Part shown: positions 19,201 to 28,296 of the stretch, piece after piece
Position numbering within the stretch: position 1 is the stretch's first letter
Layout: every line of letters begins with the position of its first letter
From: Planctomycetota bacterium
Lineage (GTDB): Bacteria; Planctomycetota; UBA1135; GCA-002748355
Reading direction: 5' to 3'
Length of the DNA stretch: 64,000 nucleotides
Assembly (NCBI GenBank): GCA_026984035.1
Contig: JALSSW010000148.1
Coordinates: forward strand, 1 to 64,000
Position numbers and translations under genes: made by a program
The notes under the pieces: generated by a model
Databases searched by the model: none
Seen by the model: the letters and a program-made list of their open reading frames with translations, nothing else
What the model was told of the DNA's origin: nothing

Positions 19201-19246
19201 GGGTAAGAAGGCCGAGGGGGAAAAGAAAAAAAAAGGAAGGAAGTGA
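16229..19246 (+). CDS. Large membrane-anchored or exported HEAT/TPR-like helical repeat protein
   Basis: The 1005-residue product has one hydrophobic segment at about residues 17-42, acting as signal or anchor, then an almost wholly helical body. Repeats of 35-45 residues with the HEAT pattern (for example LQAAALRIVGITRDLDLAPSI and the 'LVLASSEEVPPSLRMRAF' stretch) fill residues 60-660, and TPR-like pairs (SPRAVFYLAWAELFSGNPSKAES) lie at 800-935. The last ~60 residues are a Lys/Gly/Ser-rich tail ending in repeated Lys, likely to bind acidic polymers or membrane. GTG 16229 has GAGGAG about nine bases upstream. I recognise no catalytic motif; a protein-interaction scaffold is the likely role. 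It is alone between aroK and tRNA-fMet. Confidence 0.75.
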   Translation: MKSELMPKEAGIFDQSCLFVCALFAFNLFVFTLWIPSRALFATKGAYRLEDHGGARPRQTKPSQNRIALYKKFLLGPDPKPEMSEERRLAILSLVRNPAPQAHAVLQEVLALAGNPSRVPRSTVQKICQALTEQEILDLSTTTLVSTGSGDSKKLEIYRSYVPVMIALRAKKIGEDPTILPLIHRFFLLLPTKIRREVLSREVENKDPKLQAAALRIVGITRDLDLAPSIAPLLRDKTLKPIVQESLARLTLRAELFKNEKEFQKWYKAHKGKSFESLAEEALQRGLRRGIQAEEKFRKVVLNFANEAIDLGLKVRPLPFDSFQSLLSKVEGAQDRALLGKRLFQGLRILAGRNGVGLPWKATDPGLKEFFEFARKEYAGSQDPKRKGYWLSLATLLGKALGGKSANWARLTLQSILLGKAPFDLEQTLDLLSLFPSDGVRETILKFINEELLQNVPLPHRADIMGFAVDVLGKMGPPSDRVLVKGIRELTLRMVRKKGLPMKLREAALDLGGKLDGAGVLEAFQPLVLASSEEVPPSLRMRAFGWVETLGTGMLQAEKGPSSIAVAERILSFFFKCLGDPESRLREQVCKALESFPPSPKNFPEEKRREWWGRILGRIGKILREEKDSHVIDSLRRVFLSAPGNSLPGATVIEHFVGVLLYWGEKRRADYEKQLPFFLKDLELLLKSKGLLPKTLVAFARSLKNAGLKRPASLILAAPSLVALDSMAETLPEKQRIEALRIRKERASLLLSLLVEEGIPVDWKDATKTLQAQRILGAKKGLLDLGNESPRAVFYLAWAELFSGNPSKAESLFTRFRNSKPAPSPQILGIATLLHAKALLRIGKPRAASALLSSRKDLEGMTLLLEARKAAGDHAGVVSLVQDLLQSPNIPASGPKHVDLLLDLAEAQIAMKDLEACLSTVKSLPLLTRDSAQSRLKLLRSQIRSLLKEFEKKKKKGTPKPVPSKKTATQNASPGSGKKTGSSPAKGAQPGGKKAEGEKKKKGRK

Positions 19247-19306
19247 GGCTTGCTTTCAATCGACTCCTTCTTAGACTCCTCTTCCCGCATTTGAGCGGAA
19301 TACCGG

Positions 19307-19383
<77 letters not shown>

Positions 19384-19391
19384 AACAAGAA

Positions 19392-19434
19392 GGAAGCCCC
19401 TTTGAGAAAGTTTCTCTGGGGGCTTCCTTTTTTT
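19392..19434 (+). terminator. Rho-independent terminator after tRNA-fMet
   Basis: GGAAGCCCC at 19392-19400 pairs perfectly with GGGGCTTCC at 19419-19427, followed by seven T. It lies eight bases past the tRNA 3' end and should end its transcript. Confidence 0.9.
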
Positions 19435-19849
19435 ATCCGCTCGCTTCATGGGAGTGGGTCAAGAGCATCCAAGCTCTGTTTTACAAGGGGGCGGGCTCAA
19501 ATTTACGAGGAAGGATGAAGTTCGTTGGCGGGTTCGGTCATGCTTGAAAGGATGTTGGCACGGGCTTTCGCTGGATATGCTCACCGGCGACACCATGAAT
19601 TCTCCCATGATTGTGGGGGGATTGCTTGCAAGCCTTGCTGCATTCATCTAATCTTCTGCTTTAGAGTGCTTGGAATGGTTTGGGTCGTCTGGGTCTCCCC
19701 TTGTCCTTTTCGGTTTCGGTACTTGCATTACTAGTACTCGTTGTACTTGTTGTGATTTTTTTGTAGGCATTGCTGCTCGGTTTCTGCGTCTCCAGGGAAA
19801 CCCATTGGGATTTCAGAGCTGGGCAGTTGAAAAGGAAAAAGAGGTAACC
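19435..19849 (+). promoter_or_regulatory. 415-base region before the cold-shock gene (promoter and probable long 5' leader)
   Basis: No gene is convincing here. Cold-shock mRNAs often carry long structured 5' leaders, and this region, bounded by a terminator on the left and the csp start on the right, leaves room for one. A repetitive stretch (ACTAGTACTCGTTGTACTTG near 19730) lies about 120 bases before the start. I could not fix a promoter. Confidence 0.4.
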
Positions 19850-20065
19850 ATGTCTGAGCAATCAGCTACGGGCGTCGTCAAGTGGTTTAACGAAGAAAAA
19901 GGATACGGTTTCATCCAGCAGGAAAGCGGTCCGGACGTTTTCGTTCACTTCCGGCAAATCAATGGAACAGGACACCGCACTCTAAATGAGGGGCAAAAGG
20001 TGACCTTTGATATCGTTCAAACGGACAAGGGTCTCCAGGCTGAAAACGTTTCCATCCTTGACTGA
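19850..20065 (+). CDS. csp: Cold-shock domain protein
   Basis: The 71-residue protein is a single CspA-type beta barrel: [15 protein letters not shown] (RNP1 at KGYGFI), DVFVHFRQI (RNP2 VFVHF) and a final QAENVSIL. It binds single-stranded RNA and DNA and melts RNA secondary structure. AGAGGT lies six bases before ATG 19850. The family usually reads VFVHFSAI; here it is VFVHFRQI, a mild change. It stands alone, with its own terminator downstream. Confidence 0.96.
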   Translation: MSEQSATGVVKWFNEEKGYGFIQQESGPDVFVHFRQINGTGHRTLNEGQKVTFDIVQTDKGLQAENVSILD

Positions 20066-20127
20066 TCCCGTTTCTCTTTGCATCAAGTCTTCTCTTTCTT
20101 TTTGAGGGTGATTTCTTGGGGCGGAGC

Positions 20128-20166
20128 AGAGCCCTCTAAATCCTTTTGGGTTTGGGGGGCTCTTTC
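20128..20166 (+). terminator. Probable terminator after the cold-shock gene
   Basis: AGAGCCC at 20128-20134 pairs with GGGCTCT at 20157-20163, and an inner AAATCC/GGGTTT helix with a TTTT loop lengthens it. A short TT/CC tail follows rather than a clean T-run, so efficiency is uncertain. Confidence 0.5.
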
Positions 20167-20214
20167 CTTGTACCCTCTCTCGATCTCATGAATCATGTGG
20201 GTTAGGCTTCTTCC

Positions 20215-21003
20215 ATGCGGATAAGGGACGGCGTACCAAAGGATAGGAACTCCTGGGGGAAGGGGATCACAAAGGGGGATTACCTCTTATTGGGAACTGG
20301 GCTCTTTTTTTTCCTCTTATCCGGGATGGTCTGGTTTTTCGTAGAGAAGGGGACTCGATGGGAATCCTTGGAAACATGGATTGTGGCGTGGACGGGCGGG
20401 AAGCAAGCAAGGGGGGTTGTCTGGTACGCTGCCACGACGCTGAGTGACCTGGGCCATGGTCTTTTTCTGGGTGCTTTGCTGTGGAATTTATGGATTTGGG
20501 GAATGAATCGGGAACGCCTCCAAGAAGGCATTCTTTGGCTTCTTTTCTCCGGTCTTGCCTGCAGTTTTTTAAAGTTTTTGGTGGACCGAGATCGCCCCTT
20601 TGGGGCTGGACCCCACTCATGGCCCTCCGGGCATTCCGCTGCGGTATTTTCGATGGCTTTGTTTCTCGGAAAGGGATGTCGGAGACCTTGGGCTGCCTTG
20701 TATCTCTTTTTGAGTGTTTTGGTGGGGGGGAGCCGTGTGTTTCACTTAAGACACTATCCTTCCGACGTGCTTGGAGGGTTTGGCCTTGCGGCCCTTTTAG
20801 GTCCCCTTGTTCGGAGGATTCCCCCCTTTTTTCCGAAAGCGCTGGAAGAGAGATTTCCGAGGCAGGTGGCCCTTGGGATCGGGCTTTTTGTTTTCTTGGT
20901 GGGGGTCCAAGGCATGCCCCAAAGGCCTGATCCCAGCGTTGGTTTCGTGGGAATCCTCCTTTTCCTTGGCCTGTCCGGGCTTTTCCAGGAGAAAGGAGCA
21001 TGA
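20215..21003 (+). CDS. PAP2-family membrane phosphatase
   Basis: A 262-residue polytopic protein with the three phosphatidic-acid-phosphatase motifs: KFLVDRDRP near residue 120, PSGH near 139 and SRVFHLRHYPSD near 175-186. The His of the second and third motifs carry out phosphate transfer at the outer face of the membrane. Likely substrates are lipid phosphates such as undecaprenyl pyrophosphate or phosphatidylglycerophosphate. It is coupled by a 4-base ATGA overlap to a GT39 glycosyltransferase, which uses a polyprenyl-phosphate sugar, so recycling of a polyprenyl carrier is a reasonable guess. Confidence 0.88.
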   Translation: MRIRDGVPKDRNSWGKGITKGDYLLLGTGLFFFLLSGMVWFFVEKGTRWESLETWIVAWTGGKQARGVVWYAATTLSDLGHGLFLGALLWNLWIWGMNRERLQEGILWLLFSGLACSFLKFLVDRDRPFGAGPHSWPSGHSAAVFSMALFLGKGCRRPWAALYLFLSVLVGGSRVFHLRHYPSDVLGGFGLAALLGPLVRRIPPFFPKALEERFPRQVALGIGLFVFLVGVQGMPQRPDPSVGFVGILLFLGLSGLFQEKGA

Positions 21004-22688
21004 GCCGCTCTCTCCGCCGAGCCATTCTTCGTCGGCCACGGACAAGTCTCTTTGTTCTTTTCCTGCTTGCCTTTCTCGTTTCTGTTTCTGGAATCTCCCA
21101 TTTTTCTCTGTTGGATGTGGATGAACCCCGTTTTGCCGCGGCATCCAGAGAAATGTTGAAGGCGGGGGGGGATTGGATCATTCCCCATTTCAATGGGGAG
21201 GAGCGCTTTGACAAACCCATTCTGATTTACTGGCTTCAAGCAGGGGCCATGAGGATCTTTGGTGAAAATGCCCTTGGGGCTCGGCTTCCTTCCTCCATAG
21301 CGCTTGGTTTGGCCGCCCCCGTGACAGCTTTGATCGGCATCGAATTGGGCCTTTCCTTTTTGCTTTCCCTTGTTGCAGGTGTGGTCCTCAGTACCTCCGC
21401 TCAAGCGCAGATCATGGGACATGCCGCTACTGCGGATGGAGTCATGCTCTTTTTTGTTCTTCTGGCTTCCTTTTTCCAAATCCGCAGATTTCATCGGGGA
21501 GCAAGTGTGGGGAGTTTCTTTGGGCTTTGGGGGGCCTTGGGATTCGCTTTTCTCACAAAAGGGCCACCAGCTTTGGTCGCACCCATGGCTTTAGGAGCGG
21601 GGATTCTTTGGGCGGGAGGACGACCCAAGATCCGTTCGGTTCTCTGGGGTTGCCTCTTATTGCTTGCCATGATCCTTGCCTGGGGGCTCCCTGCATTGGA
21701 GCGGAGTGATGGGAGGCTTTGGACCCTCGGGTTGATGAAGCATGTGGTGGAAAGGAGCCTTCGTCCCTTTGAAGGTCATGGGGGGTTCGCTCCTTGGTGG
21801 TATCTATTCTATCTTGTAAGCGTTCCTCTGACTTTCCTACCTTGGTCCCCCTTTTTGGTGTATGGCTTTTCCTGGTGGAAGCGTGCCCTTTTCGGTGTCG
21901 AGGCTCAGGCCGCAAAAATCTTAGGGGTATGGGTCTTGGGGACAATCCTGGTGTTCACTCTTGTGACTAGCAAGATGCCCCATTACCCCCTTCCATGTTT
22001 TCCGGCCTTAGCCCTTATTGTGGCCTTTGGACTGGAGCGAAGGGTTTATTCTGGAACCAGGGTGGCCTTTGTCTTTATCGGGCTTGGATTGTTGCTCCTG
22101 ATCCTATTTCCCATCCTCCCCTTGGTCGAAGGGCTCCCTCAATCCTTCCTTCCTGCCATGCAGATAGGTCTTGCTCTTTTTCTGGGCTTTTTCTTTGCAG
22201 GGCGGGAGGTCCTCCAAAAAAATCCTCTGAAAGCAGCCATGGGCTTGGGGCTTGGCGCAGTCGTGGGTTTTGCCCTTCTTGGAGGGAGGCTCTTACCTTC
22301 TGCGAGTCCCTTCTTTTTGACTCCAAGGGTTGCCCCTCTCCTTCGACCCTATCTTGCGGATGGCCTTCCCATTCATAGGTTTCGTATTGTCGTCCCTTCC
22401 TTAGTGTTTACCCTCGATCACCCTCTTCCCGTTTTGGAAGAGCATGGGGGGGCTTATCCCTATGCATGGGGACTTGAGGCCATTGGGAAGGGCAGAATGC
22501 GAATCCTGACTCGAAGCCGTAAACTCTCTTTCCTTAAAGATGAATTGAAAGGCATCAAAGATCCGGGGCTTCGCGACAGGGTAAGGGAGTATTTGAACCA
22601 TCCGCTTCTTCAGTGCCGAGGATGGTACCCGGGCCGAGGAAGATGGGTCACCCTGGTTTTGTTGGGGAAGGACTTGCCCCGAAAATAG
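21000..22688 (+). CDS. GT39-family (ArnT-like) membrane glycosyltransferase
   Basis: A 562-residue integral membrane protein with about 11-12 helices. After the first helix, the periplasmic loop LLDVDEPRFAAASREML carries the Asp-Glu pair typical of GT39/PMT enzymes such as ArnT and is followed by ERFDKPILIYWLQA. A soluble ~120-residue C-terminal part lies outside the membrane. Such enzymes move a sugar from a polyprenyl phosphate to lipid A or protein. Start ATG 21000 overlaps the PAP2 stop. The acceptor cannot be told from sequence. Confidence 0.87.
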   Translation: MSRSLRRAILRRPRTSLFVLFLLAFLVSVSGISHFSLLDVDEPRFAAASREMLKAGGDWIIPHFNGEERFDKPILIYWLQAGAMRIFGENALGARLPSSIALGLAAPVTALIGIELGLSFLLSLVAGVVLSTSAQAQIMGHAATADGVMLFFVLLASFFQIRRFHRGASVGSFFGLWGALGFAFLTKGPPALVAPMALGAGILWAGGRPKIRSVLWGCLLLLAMILAWGLPALERSDGRLWTLGLMKHVVERSLRPFEGHGGFAPWWYLFYLVSVPLTFLPWSPFLVYGFSWWKRALFGVEAQAAKILGVWVLGTILVFTLVTSKMPHYPLPCFPALALIVAFGLERRVYSGTRVAFVFIGLGLLLLILFPILPLVEGLPQSFLPAMQIGLALFLGFFFAGREVLQKNPLKAAMGLGLGAVVGFALLGGRLLPSASPFFLTPRVAPLLRPYLADGLPIHRFRIVVPSLVFTLDHPLPVLEEHGGAYPYAWGLEAIGKGRMRILTRSRKLSFLKDELKGIKDPGLRDRVREYLNHPLLQCRGWYPGRGRWVTLVLLGKDLPRK

Positions 22689-22725
22689 AGTCAAATCCAA
22701 TCGAGTCGAAGACCGGCCATGTGGG

Positions 22726-24200
22726 TTATCGCCATTTCAAGATGAGAAGAGGGGCTGTTTCCAGGTCCAGACGATGGAGCCAGTCCAAAAGGAAACGCTC
22801 CGCATTGAGGTCTCCCCTAAGGCGTTTTCGGCTGTGGTTCCAACGAACCAATATTCGGTGGCCTGGGTCAGGAGGAAGGAGGGTTCTTGGAAGCAGGAGC
22901 TCAAAATTTTTGATTCCCTTGGTCTTGAGTGTGAATTGGGGATTGCCATGAACTTTTTTCCATTCAGCTTCGACTTGAGCCGTCCGTTCCAAAGCTTTTT
23001 TCGCGAAAAGTCTCCGCTTGGCTTCGAGAGACATTCGTTTCCATTTATTTGGCGAGATTGCGATGCCCACTGAATCCTGGATTTTTTTTTCATCCAATTT
23101 CGTTGCTTGGAACCAAAAGGATCGAGAATGAGCCAAGCGTGCACAGCGGAAAAGGAGATGCTCGGGACAGGGACTCAAGCGCCTTTTGGAGAAAAAGGAA
23201 TCCCAAGGGGCCTTCGACATATCATAGGAATGCCCCAAGAGGGGGAAGGTCAGGAACTGTTTATTTGGAGCTTTCTTTTTGTGGAAATAATCAAAGGCAT
23301 AGCGGAGGTTCCAAAGCAGGCCGGGATCATCTCGGAGACCTTGAAGGTCCAAAATGGGAATTCCCCAGAGATTGTCCAAGAGACGCAGGTTGTTTTGTCC
23401 TCCCCTTGTTGTGAGACGAGGTCCACCAATCATCGGGGCTACTCCTGCCCAACGATCCGGATAACGAAGCGCCAAATCCCAGGAGAGATGCCCTCCCCTA
23501 CTTGTACCGCCAAGAAAAACTCTGTTTAAGTCAATGGGAAAATGTAAGAGAGCAATACGAAGAGTGGAAAGTTCGGCTTGTCGTTCTCGTTCAGAAAACC
23601 CGTATCCTTCCCCAGCATTTTTTCCGGTACTCGCTACGAGGATCAGCTGGTTGCGATCAGCCCATCCGCTCCATTGCTGGATTTGGTTCTGGGCTTTTCC
23701 TCCTGAGCCATGCATGGAAAGAAGAAGGGGGTATTTTTTTTCTTTTGGTAACCCTTTGGAAGATAGATCAGAATTTCACGCTGCTGAGTTCCTTCCTTGG
23801 CACCCAAAAAGACTTGAGCTTGAAAGGTTTGCGTGCTGCCTGGCTTGGAACCGGACAAGGGCAGCAGAGGATGGGGAAGTTTTAAAACTCTTCTTTCCCA
23901 TTCCAGGGAGTCTCCTTTGTATTGGGAAAGAAGAACTCTCAGCTTTTTCTTTCGAAGATTTGGGTCTGGAATGGCTGCCAGAGAGAGCAGGTTCTCTGAA
24001 AGATTGTTTGCTTCCCTCTGATGACTCGGGGGCGTTCCTTGGAAGCCCATGGATCTATCAGGCGGTTTCAAAGAAAGAGGCAGAGGATCCAATGAACCTT
24101 CGGCTTTTGCGCAAAAGCTCTCTTTAGCTTTGGGCAGGTGATGAATAAGGATAGTTAAACCAAGGCTTGTGAAAAGAAAGGGAAGGATCATCCTTCTCAT
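22726..24200 (-). pseudogene. Exported alpha/beta-hydrolase (esterase/PHB-depolymerase-like), frame broken by one base
   Basis: Two minus-strand frames make one protein. The upstream frame (from ATG 24200) gives a signal peptide or anchor and ~130 residues ending in REILIYLPKGYQKKK; the downstream frame begins at the oxyanion motif (SMHGSGGK) and continues with the nucleophile motif GGTSRGGH, a later Asp and GHSYD, the esterase triad layout, to a stop at 22726. The switch is at eight A (T8 at plus-strand 23734-23741): nine A, or a -1 slip, joins the two halves exactly. AAAAAAT in the right phase is a canonical slippery heptamer. It may be a sequencing error, a real mutation or programmed frameshifting. 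It is convergent with the GT39 gene. Confidence 0.8.
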
Positions 24201-24359
24201 GTTCCTGGATTCTTCTGTGGGGTAAAGAAGAAAGAATCTCATAGAGATTTCGCTTTTTTCCCTGTATTGGAGTGGTTCCTCCCCTTATGGTTCAAATCAG
24301 TGTTATTCATGGCCTCAGTCCTCTAGCGGGCACTTTTCCATTCAGAGGTTTCATGAATA

Positions 24360-26294
24360 ATGGGTACCATGAAACAATGTACCGGGGAATGCCTCCTCCC
24401 AACCTGGTCCATACGGATGGAAAAAAAGAAGAACCGAGTGCCTCTCGGGGAAATTGCCTCATCGATTTGTCCGAATAGCTCCGATCCAGATCCTCGGGGC
24501 TCCTTTGGGAAGAAATCCTCCTTTTCCCGTTCTGCGGCGGTGATTTCTCCATTGTTTTCCTCAATCAAACCTTCAAGAAAAACTTCAAGAAAACCTTCGA
24601 CAAGGGTTTCTTTAAGGGTTTCTTTAGAAGATTTGGGAGCCTTATCCCATTTGCAAAATCGGATTTTGGAGTCCTGTGCCCTTGGGATCTCAACTTCAGA
24701 GTCCTTGGACCAACTCTGCCTTTTGGTTGAGGAGATGGTTCCGGGATCCGTGGCCTCACTTTTTTTGTATGATTCCGGGAAGGGGGTTCTCACTTGGGGA
24801 GCAGGCCCTAATCTCCCTCCCGATTTGAAAGAGGAGATGTTTCCTCTTTCTGTAGAGCCGGGCTTTGGTTCGTGTCCTGCTTCCATCCTATCCCAAGGGG
24901 AGAATTATGTGGAAGATACCTTGGTGGACGAACGTTGGAACAAGGCCCGTCACATTGCCGAGAAATATGGATTTCGAAGCTGTTGGTCTCTCCCGATCAC
25001 CGATGGAGAAGCCAGAGTTTTTGGAACCTTTGCGATTTCTAGCAAACAGAAGGGGGGACCGAATGAGTTCCAGAAGGAATTGCTTCAGACCGCCCGATAT
25101 CTGGCGGCAGTTGCATTGATGAAGGATCGTTATGAAAAGGAACAGGTGCAGCTCAATCGTTCCCTCCAAAACCATCGGCGCTTGGAATCCTTAGGGCGCT
25201 TTACCGGAGAAATCGCTCATGAGTTCAACAACATTTTGACCGCCCTGCTCGCCTATTGCGATCTTTTGAAGGGGAAGGCGTTGGATGACGGATCCTTTGG
25301 CCCAGGCAGTTTAGAGGATCTCAAGGAAATCGAACAGGCGGGCTTTCGGGGTGTGGAGATCGTTCGCAAGCTTCTTTTGTTTTGTAAGGAGAAACCCTTT
25401 GAGGAAAGCGTTTTTTCTCCCAATCGCGTGATCGAAGAGCTTTGTTTCATGTTACGTCAAGTATTAAGGGAAGATCTTGAATTGAACCTGAGCCTGACCA
25501 GGAAAGAAATAAGCATTCGTACGGATGAAACGACCTTTGGACAATCTCTTCTTTCTCTCATTTTGAATGTAAGGGATCAACTTTCTAGGGGAGGCCGGGT
25601 TCTCGTGAAAACCGATTCCCGTGATTCCGACCCGGAAATGAAGCCCCAAGAAAGAAAGGATGAGGTTTTTTTGTTGCATGTTTGCGGAGTCTCTGCTGAT
25701 CGTCAGAGAACCTTCAAGGCAGATCTTCATCGAGAGGGGCTTGGCATGGTTCAGAACTTTGCAAAAAGGGCAGGAGGAAAGTTTAATTCCATTCAGGATT
25801 CGATGGACCATTCGTGCTGGGAATTGTCGCTTCCTGTTTTCGGTTCCTCAGGATCCTCATCGGCCTATGAGTCGATCCCCTCTCAAAAAAGAGGATTTTT
25901 TGGAAAAGGAAAGAAAATCCTCGTTTGCGAGGATGAACCATCGATTCGAACTCTCCTTAAGCGAATCCTTGAGGAACAAGGATTCGAGGTTTGCTTGGCC
26001 CCGGATGCTGAATGGGCGGAGAAACTCTTTAAGGAAGACCCTGAGGGATTCGATCTTCTTTTTACGGATATCGTCCTTCCAGGAAAAAATGGTTTCGAGC
26101 TGGCCTGTGGTTTACGGGGACAGAGAGATGATTTGCCTGTCATTCTCACATCTGGATATTCTCATGAGATTGTTCCTTTGAGTTCAGATGTTCCTATGAG
26201 TTTCCCTATCCTCAAAAAACCTTTTTATTCCAAAGAGCTTCTTCAGGCCATTGGCCACCTTCTTTTCAACGAACCCAAGCCTCTGAATTTTTAA
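24360..26294 (+). CDS. Hybrid sensor: GAF - histidine kinase (eroded ATP domain) - receiver
   Basis: Residues 1-90 are a Ser/Lys-rich lead; 95-260 a GAF sensor domain (FGTFAISSKQKG); then a dimerisation helix with phospho-His287 (EIAHEFNNILTALL). The catalytic ATPase domain (about 350-480) keeps an N-box-like LILNVRDQL but lacks the DxGxGM (G1) box, and the following Gly-rich loop is only GLGMVQNFAKRAGG. A receiver (518-635) has CEDEP, phospho-Asp570 (LLFTDIVLPGKNGF), TSGYS and KKPF. It has no membrane segment, so it is cytoplasmic. The start is uncertain (ATG 24360, 24369 or 24417). A PAS chemoreceptor follows 415 bases later. Confidence 0.85.
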   Translation: MGTMKQCTGECLLPTWSIRMEKKKNRVPLGEIASSICPNSSDPDPRGSFGKKSSFSRSAAVISPLFSSIKPSRKTSRKPSTRVSLRVSLEDLGALSHLQNRILESCALGISTSESLDQLCLLVEEMVPGSVASLFLYDSGKGVLTWGAGPNLPPDLKEEMFPLSVEPGFGSCPASILSQGENYVEDTLVDERWNKARHIAEKYGFRSCWSLPITDGEARVFGTFAISSKQKGGPNEFQKELLQTARYLAAVALMKDRYEKEQVQLNRSLQNHRRLESLGRFTGEIAHEFNNILTALLAYCDLLKGKALDDGSFGPGSLEDLKEIEQAGFRGVEIVRKLLLFCKEKPFEESVFSPNRVIEELCFMLRQVLREDLELNLSLTRKEISIRTDETTFGQSLLSLILNVRDQLSRGGRVLVKTDSRDSDPEMKPQERKDEVFLLHVCGVSADRQRTFKADLHREGLGMVQNFAKRAGGKFNSIQDSMDHSCWELSLPVFGSSGSSSAYESIPSQKRGFFGKGKKILVCEDEPSIRTLLKRILEEQGFEVCLAPDAEWAEKLFKEDPEGFDLLFTDIVLPGKNGFELACGLRGQRDDLPVILTSGYSHEIVPLSSDVPMSFPILKKPFYSKELLQAIGHLLFNEPKPLNF

Positions 26295-26709
26295 CGATCC
26301 TCCTGAATTCGTTGCATGAACGATGCTGTTTTCTTTTAGATCAGGATCCGAGGCTCTGCAGGTTCTTTCCAAGCTGAAAGAAGCTAAGCAAATTCAGGAA
26401 ATGACATTGGGGCATTTCACAAGGCTTTGTTTCCCATTTCCTGCTCCATAGAGGGGGCCTGAACGACCTTCTTTTGTTGGGAAGAAGGGAAAATATCCAT
26501 TTCCCCCTAAGGCTTGCCCCACGGTGTGGGTGACCTTAATTCCAAAAATCCAAGGGAGCCGATTCATTAGCTTGAAATTTTCCCTATGGAGTCAGCTTTT
26601 TATGACTTGGTAGCTGAGGTTGGGCTCTGTTTGGTTGTGCTGGCTAAAGAATTAGCTTGGGGCCCTCCGAGAGAGAGAGAAGGATGCCTATGTGGACCAA
26701 GGAGAATGA
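26295..26709. other. 415-base intergenic region upstream of the chemoreceptor
   Basis: No open frame with coding character and no RNA gene seen. It presumably holds the chemoreceptor promoter; a sequence GCCGATTC near 26557 recalls the flagellar sigma-28 -10 element, but no matching -35 lies at the right distance, so I do not call it. Confidence 0.4.
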
Positions 26710-28296
26710 ATGCGGATTAACGAACCAAACACCGGTAGAGAAGTTCAGTTTGGAAAAGATGAGATTCTCTTATCCACCACTGATCCCAATGGTGTAATCA
26801 CCTTTGCAAATAAAGATTTCTCCAAGGTAGCGGGTTTCACTCTTGAGGAATTGGTTGGGCAACCCCACAATTTGGTTCGCCACAAAGACATGCCCTCCCT
26901 TGCTTTCAAGGACCTTTGGGAAACGATCAAAGGGGGCCGTTCGTGGCTGGGAATGGTCAAAAACCATTGCAAGAATGGAGATCATTATTGGGTGGATGCC
27001 TATGTGACTCCGATTCATAAGAATGGAAAAATAGTTGAGTTCCAATCCGTTCGCGTTTTGCCGGAGAGAAACCGGGTGGACCGTGCGGAAGCGCTTTATG
27101 CAAAGCTGCGGAATTCACCCAAGGGATCCCTTCCGAGAGAAATCCAAGCTCCAAAGTTCAGCCTCCAGCAGAAGGTGTTCGCCGTTTTGGGTGTTTCCCT
27201 CCTGATTGCGGCCCTTCCCATCCTAATGATGGGAACAGGACTTGCCTGGTATTGGTTGGTGGCAGGATTTGCTGCGGGGGGGCTTTTGGGATTGGCGGGC
27301 TTGGGAAGGGTCTTGCATCCGGTTTTGGAGGTCGCCAAAGAGGCGAAAGAGGCTTATGACAACCCTCTTGCCCATTATATTTATTCGGGAAGAACAGATG
27401 AGGCGGGTGCCCTTCGCTTCCTTCTACATTATAGAAATATGGAAGCCGTAGGGATCTTGGGCCGTCTCAGGGAGTCTGCCGAGGGTCTTGTCCAAAGTGC
27501 CGAGGGCCTGAAAGAGGGGGCCAAGGTTACGAGTGAGAAATTGCAGGGACAACGGAACGCGACCGAACTTGTGGCGGCAGCCATGGAAGAGATGAGCGCT
27601 TCGGCGACAGAAGTGGCGAACCACACTGAGAATGCCACCGATCATGCTAAGGATTCCGCTCTTCAGGTTGGTGAAGCTCTTCCTGTTGTGGAGGGGGCCG
27701 AGTCGTCCATGAATTCTCTCTCCTCTTCGGTGCAAAGCGCTGCCGAAGAGATTGAGACTTTGGTGAAGGAAAATGATCGAATCCGTAAGGTTTTAGGGAT
27801 CATCACTGACATCGCCGAACAGACGAATCTGCTGGCCTTGAATGCGACCATTGAAGCCGCGAGAGCTGGTGAGCAGGGCCGGGGCTTTGCAGTGGTCGCG
27901 GATGAAGTTCGGGCTCTTGCCCAAAGGACGGAGAAGGCAACGGGAGAAATTGAAGAAGTCATTCAAAAATTACGATCTCGAGCGGAGGAGGCAAGAGAGA
28001 TCATGGTCCGTGGCCGGAGCTTAAGTGAAAAAACGGCCCAGGATGTCCAATTAGGTGCTGAAGCTTTGAGGCAAATAGGGAATGGGATCCACTTCATCCA
28101 GCAAATGAGCGAGGGAATTTCCCTCGGAGCCAATGAGCAGAAAAAGGTCTCCATGGAAATGGTGGAGAAGGTCGTCAACATCAGCCAATCGGGTGCTGAA
28201 CTCAATGAACTTGCGGAACAAAATGCCGAAGAGGGGGATCGCCTTCTCAAGATTTCCCAGGGGCTCAAGGATCTTGTGATCCAGTTCAGGGGTTAA
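26710..28296 (+). CDS. PAS-domain methyl-accepting chemotaxis protein (Aer-like)
   Basis: The 528-residue protein starts with a cytoplasmic PAS domain (about residues 15-120; [19 protein letters not shown], then [18 protein letters not shown]), two adjacent membrane helices at about 158-205 with almost no loop, a linker in place of HAMP, and an MCP signalling domain to the end. The hairpin tip [20 protein letters not shown] at about residues 370-389 is nearly invariant and binds CheA/CheW. This layout is that of the Aer energy/redox receptors. The PAS residues would decide whether FAD is bound. ATG 26710 has AAGGAG about six bases upstream. No che genes are in the window. Confidence 0.93.
   Translation: MRINEPNTGREVQFGKDEILLSTTDPNGVITFANKDFSKVAGFTLEELVGQPHNLVRHKDMPSLAFKDLWETIKGGRSWLGMVKNHCKNGDHYWVDAYVTPIHKNGKIVEFQSVRVLPERNRVDRAEALYAKLRNSPKGSLPREIQAPKFSLQQKVFAVLGVSLLIAALPILMMGTGLAWYWLVAGFAAGGLLGLAGLGRVLHPVLEVAKEAKEAYDNPLAHYIYSGRTDEAGALRFLLHYRNMEAVGILGRLRESAEGLVQSAEGLKEGAKVTSEKLQGQRNATELVAAAMEEMSASATEVANHTENATDHAKDSALQVGEALPVVEGAESSMNSLSSSVQSAAEEIETLVKENDRIRKVLGIITDIAEQTNLLALNATIEAARAGEQGRGFAVVADEVRALAQRTEKATGEIEEVIQKLRSRAEEAREIMVRGRSLSEKTAQDVQLGAEALRQIGNGIHFIQQMSEGISLGANEQKKVSMEMVEKVVNISQSGAELNELAEQNAEEGDRLLKISQGLKDLVIQFRG

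Noticed and set aside
19555-19572. Sigma-54-like TTGGCACG before csp
   Set aside because: The -12 element would need GC where the sequence has CG, so the pattern fails at the invariant position.
20267-21220. Minus-strand frame of 317 codons opposite PAP2/GT39
   Set aside because: Low-complexity basic shadow; the plus-strand pair has motifs and coupled starts.
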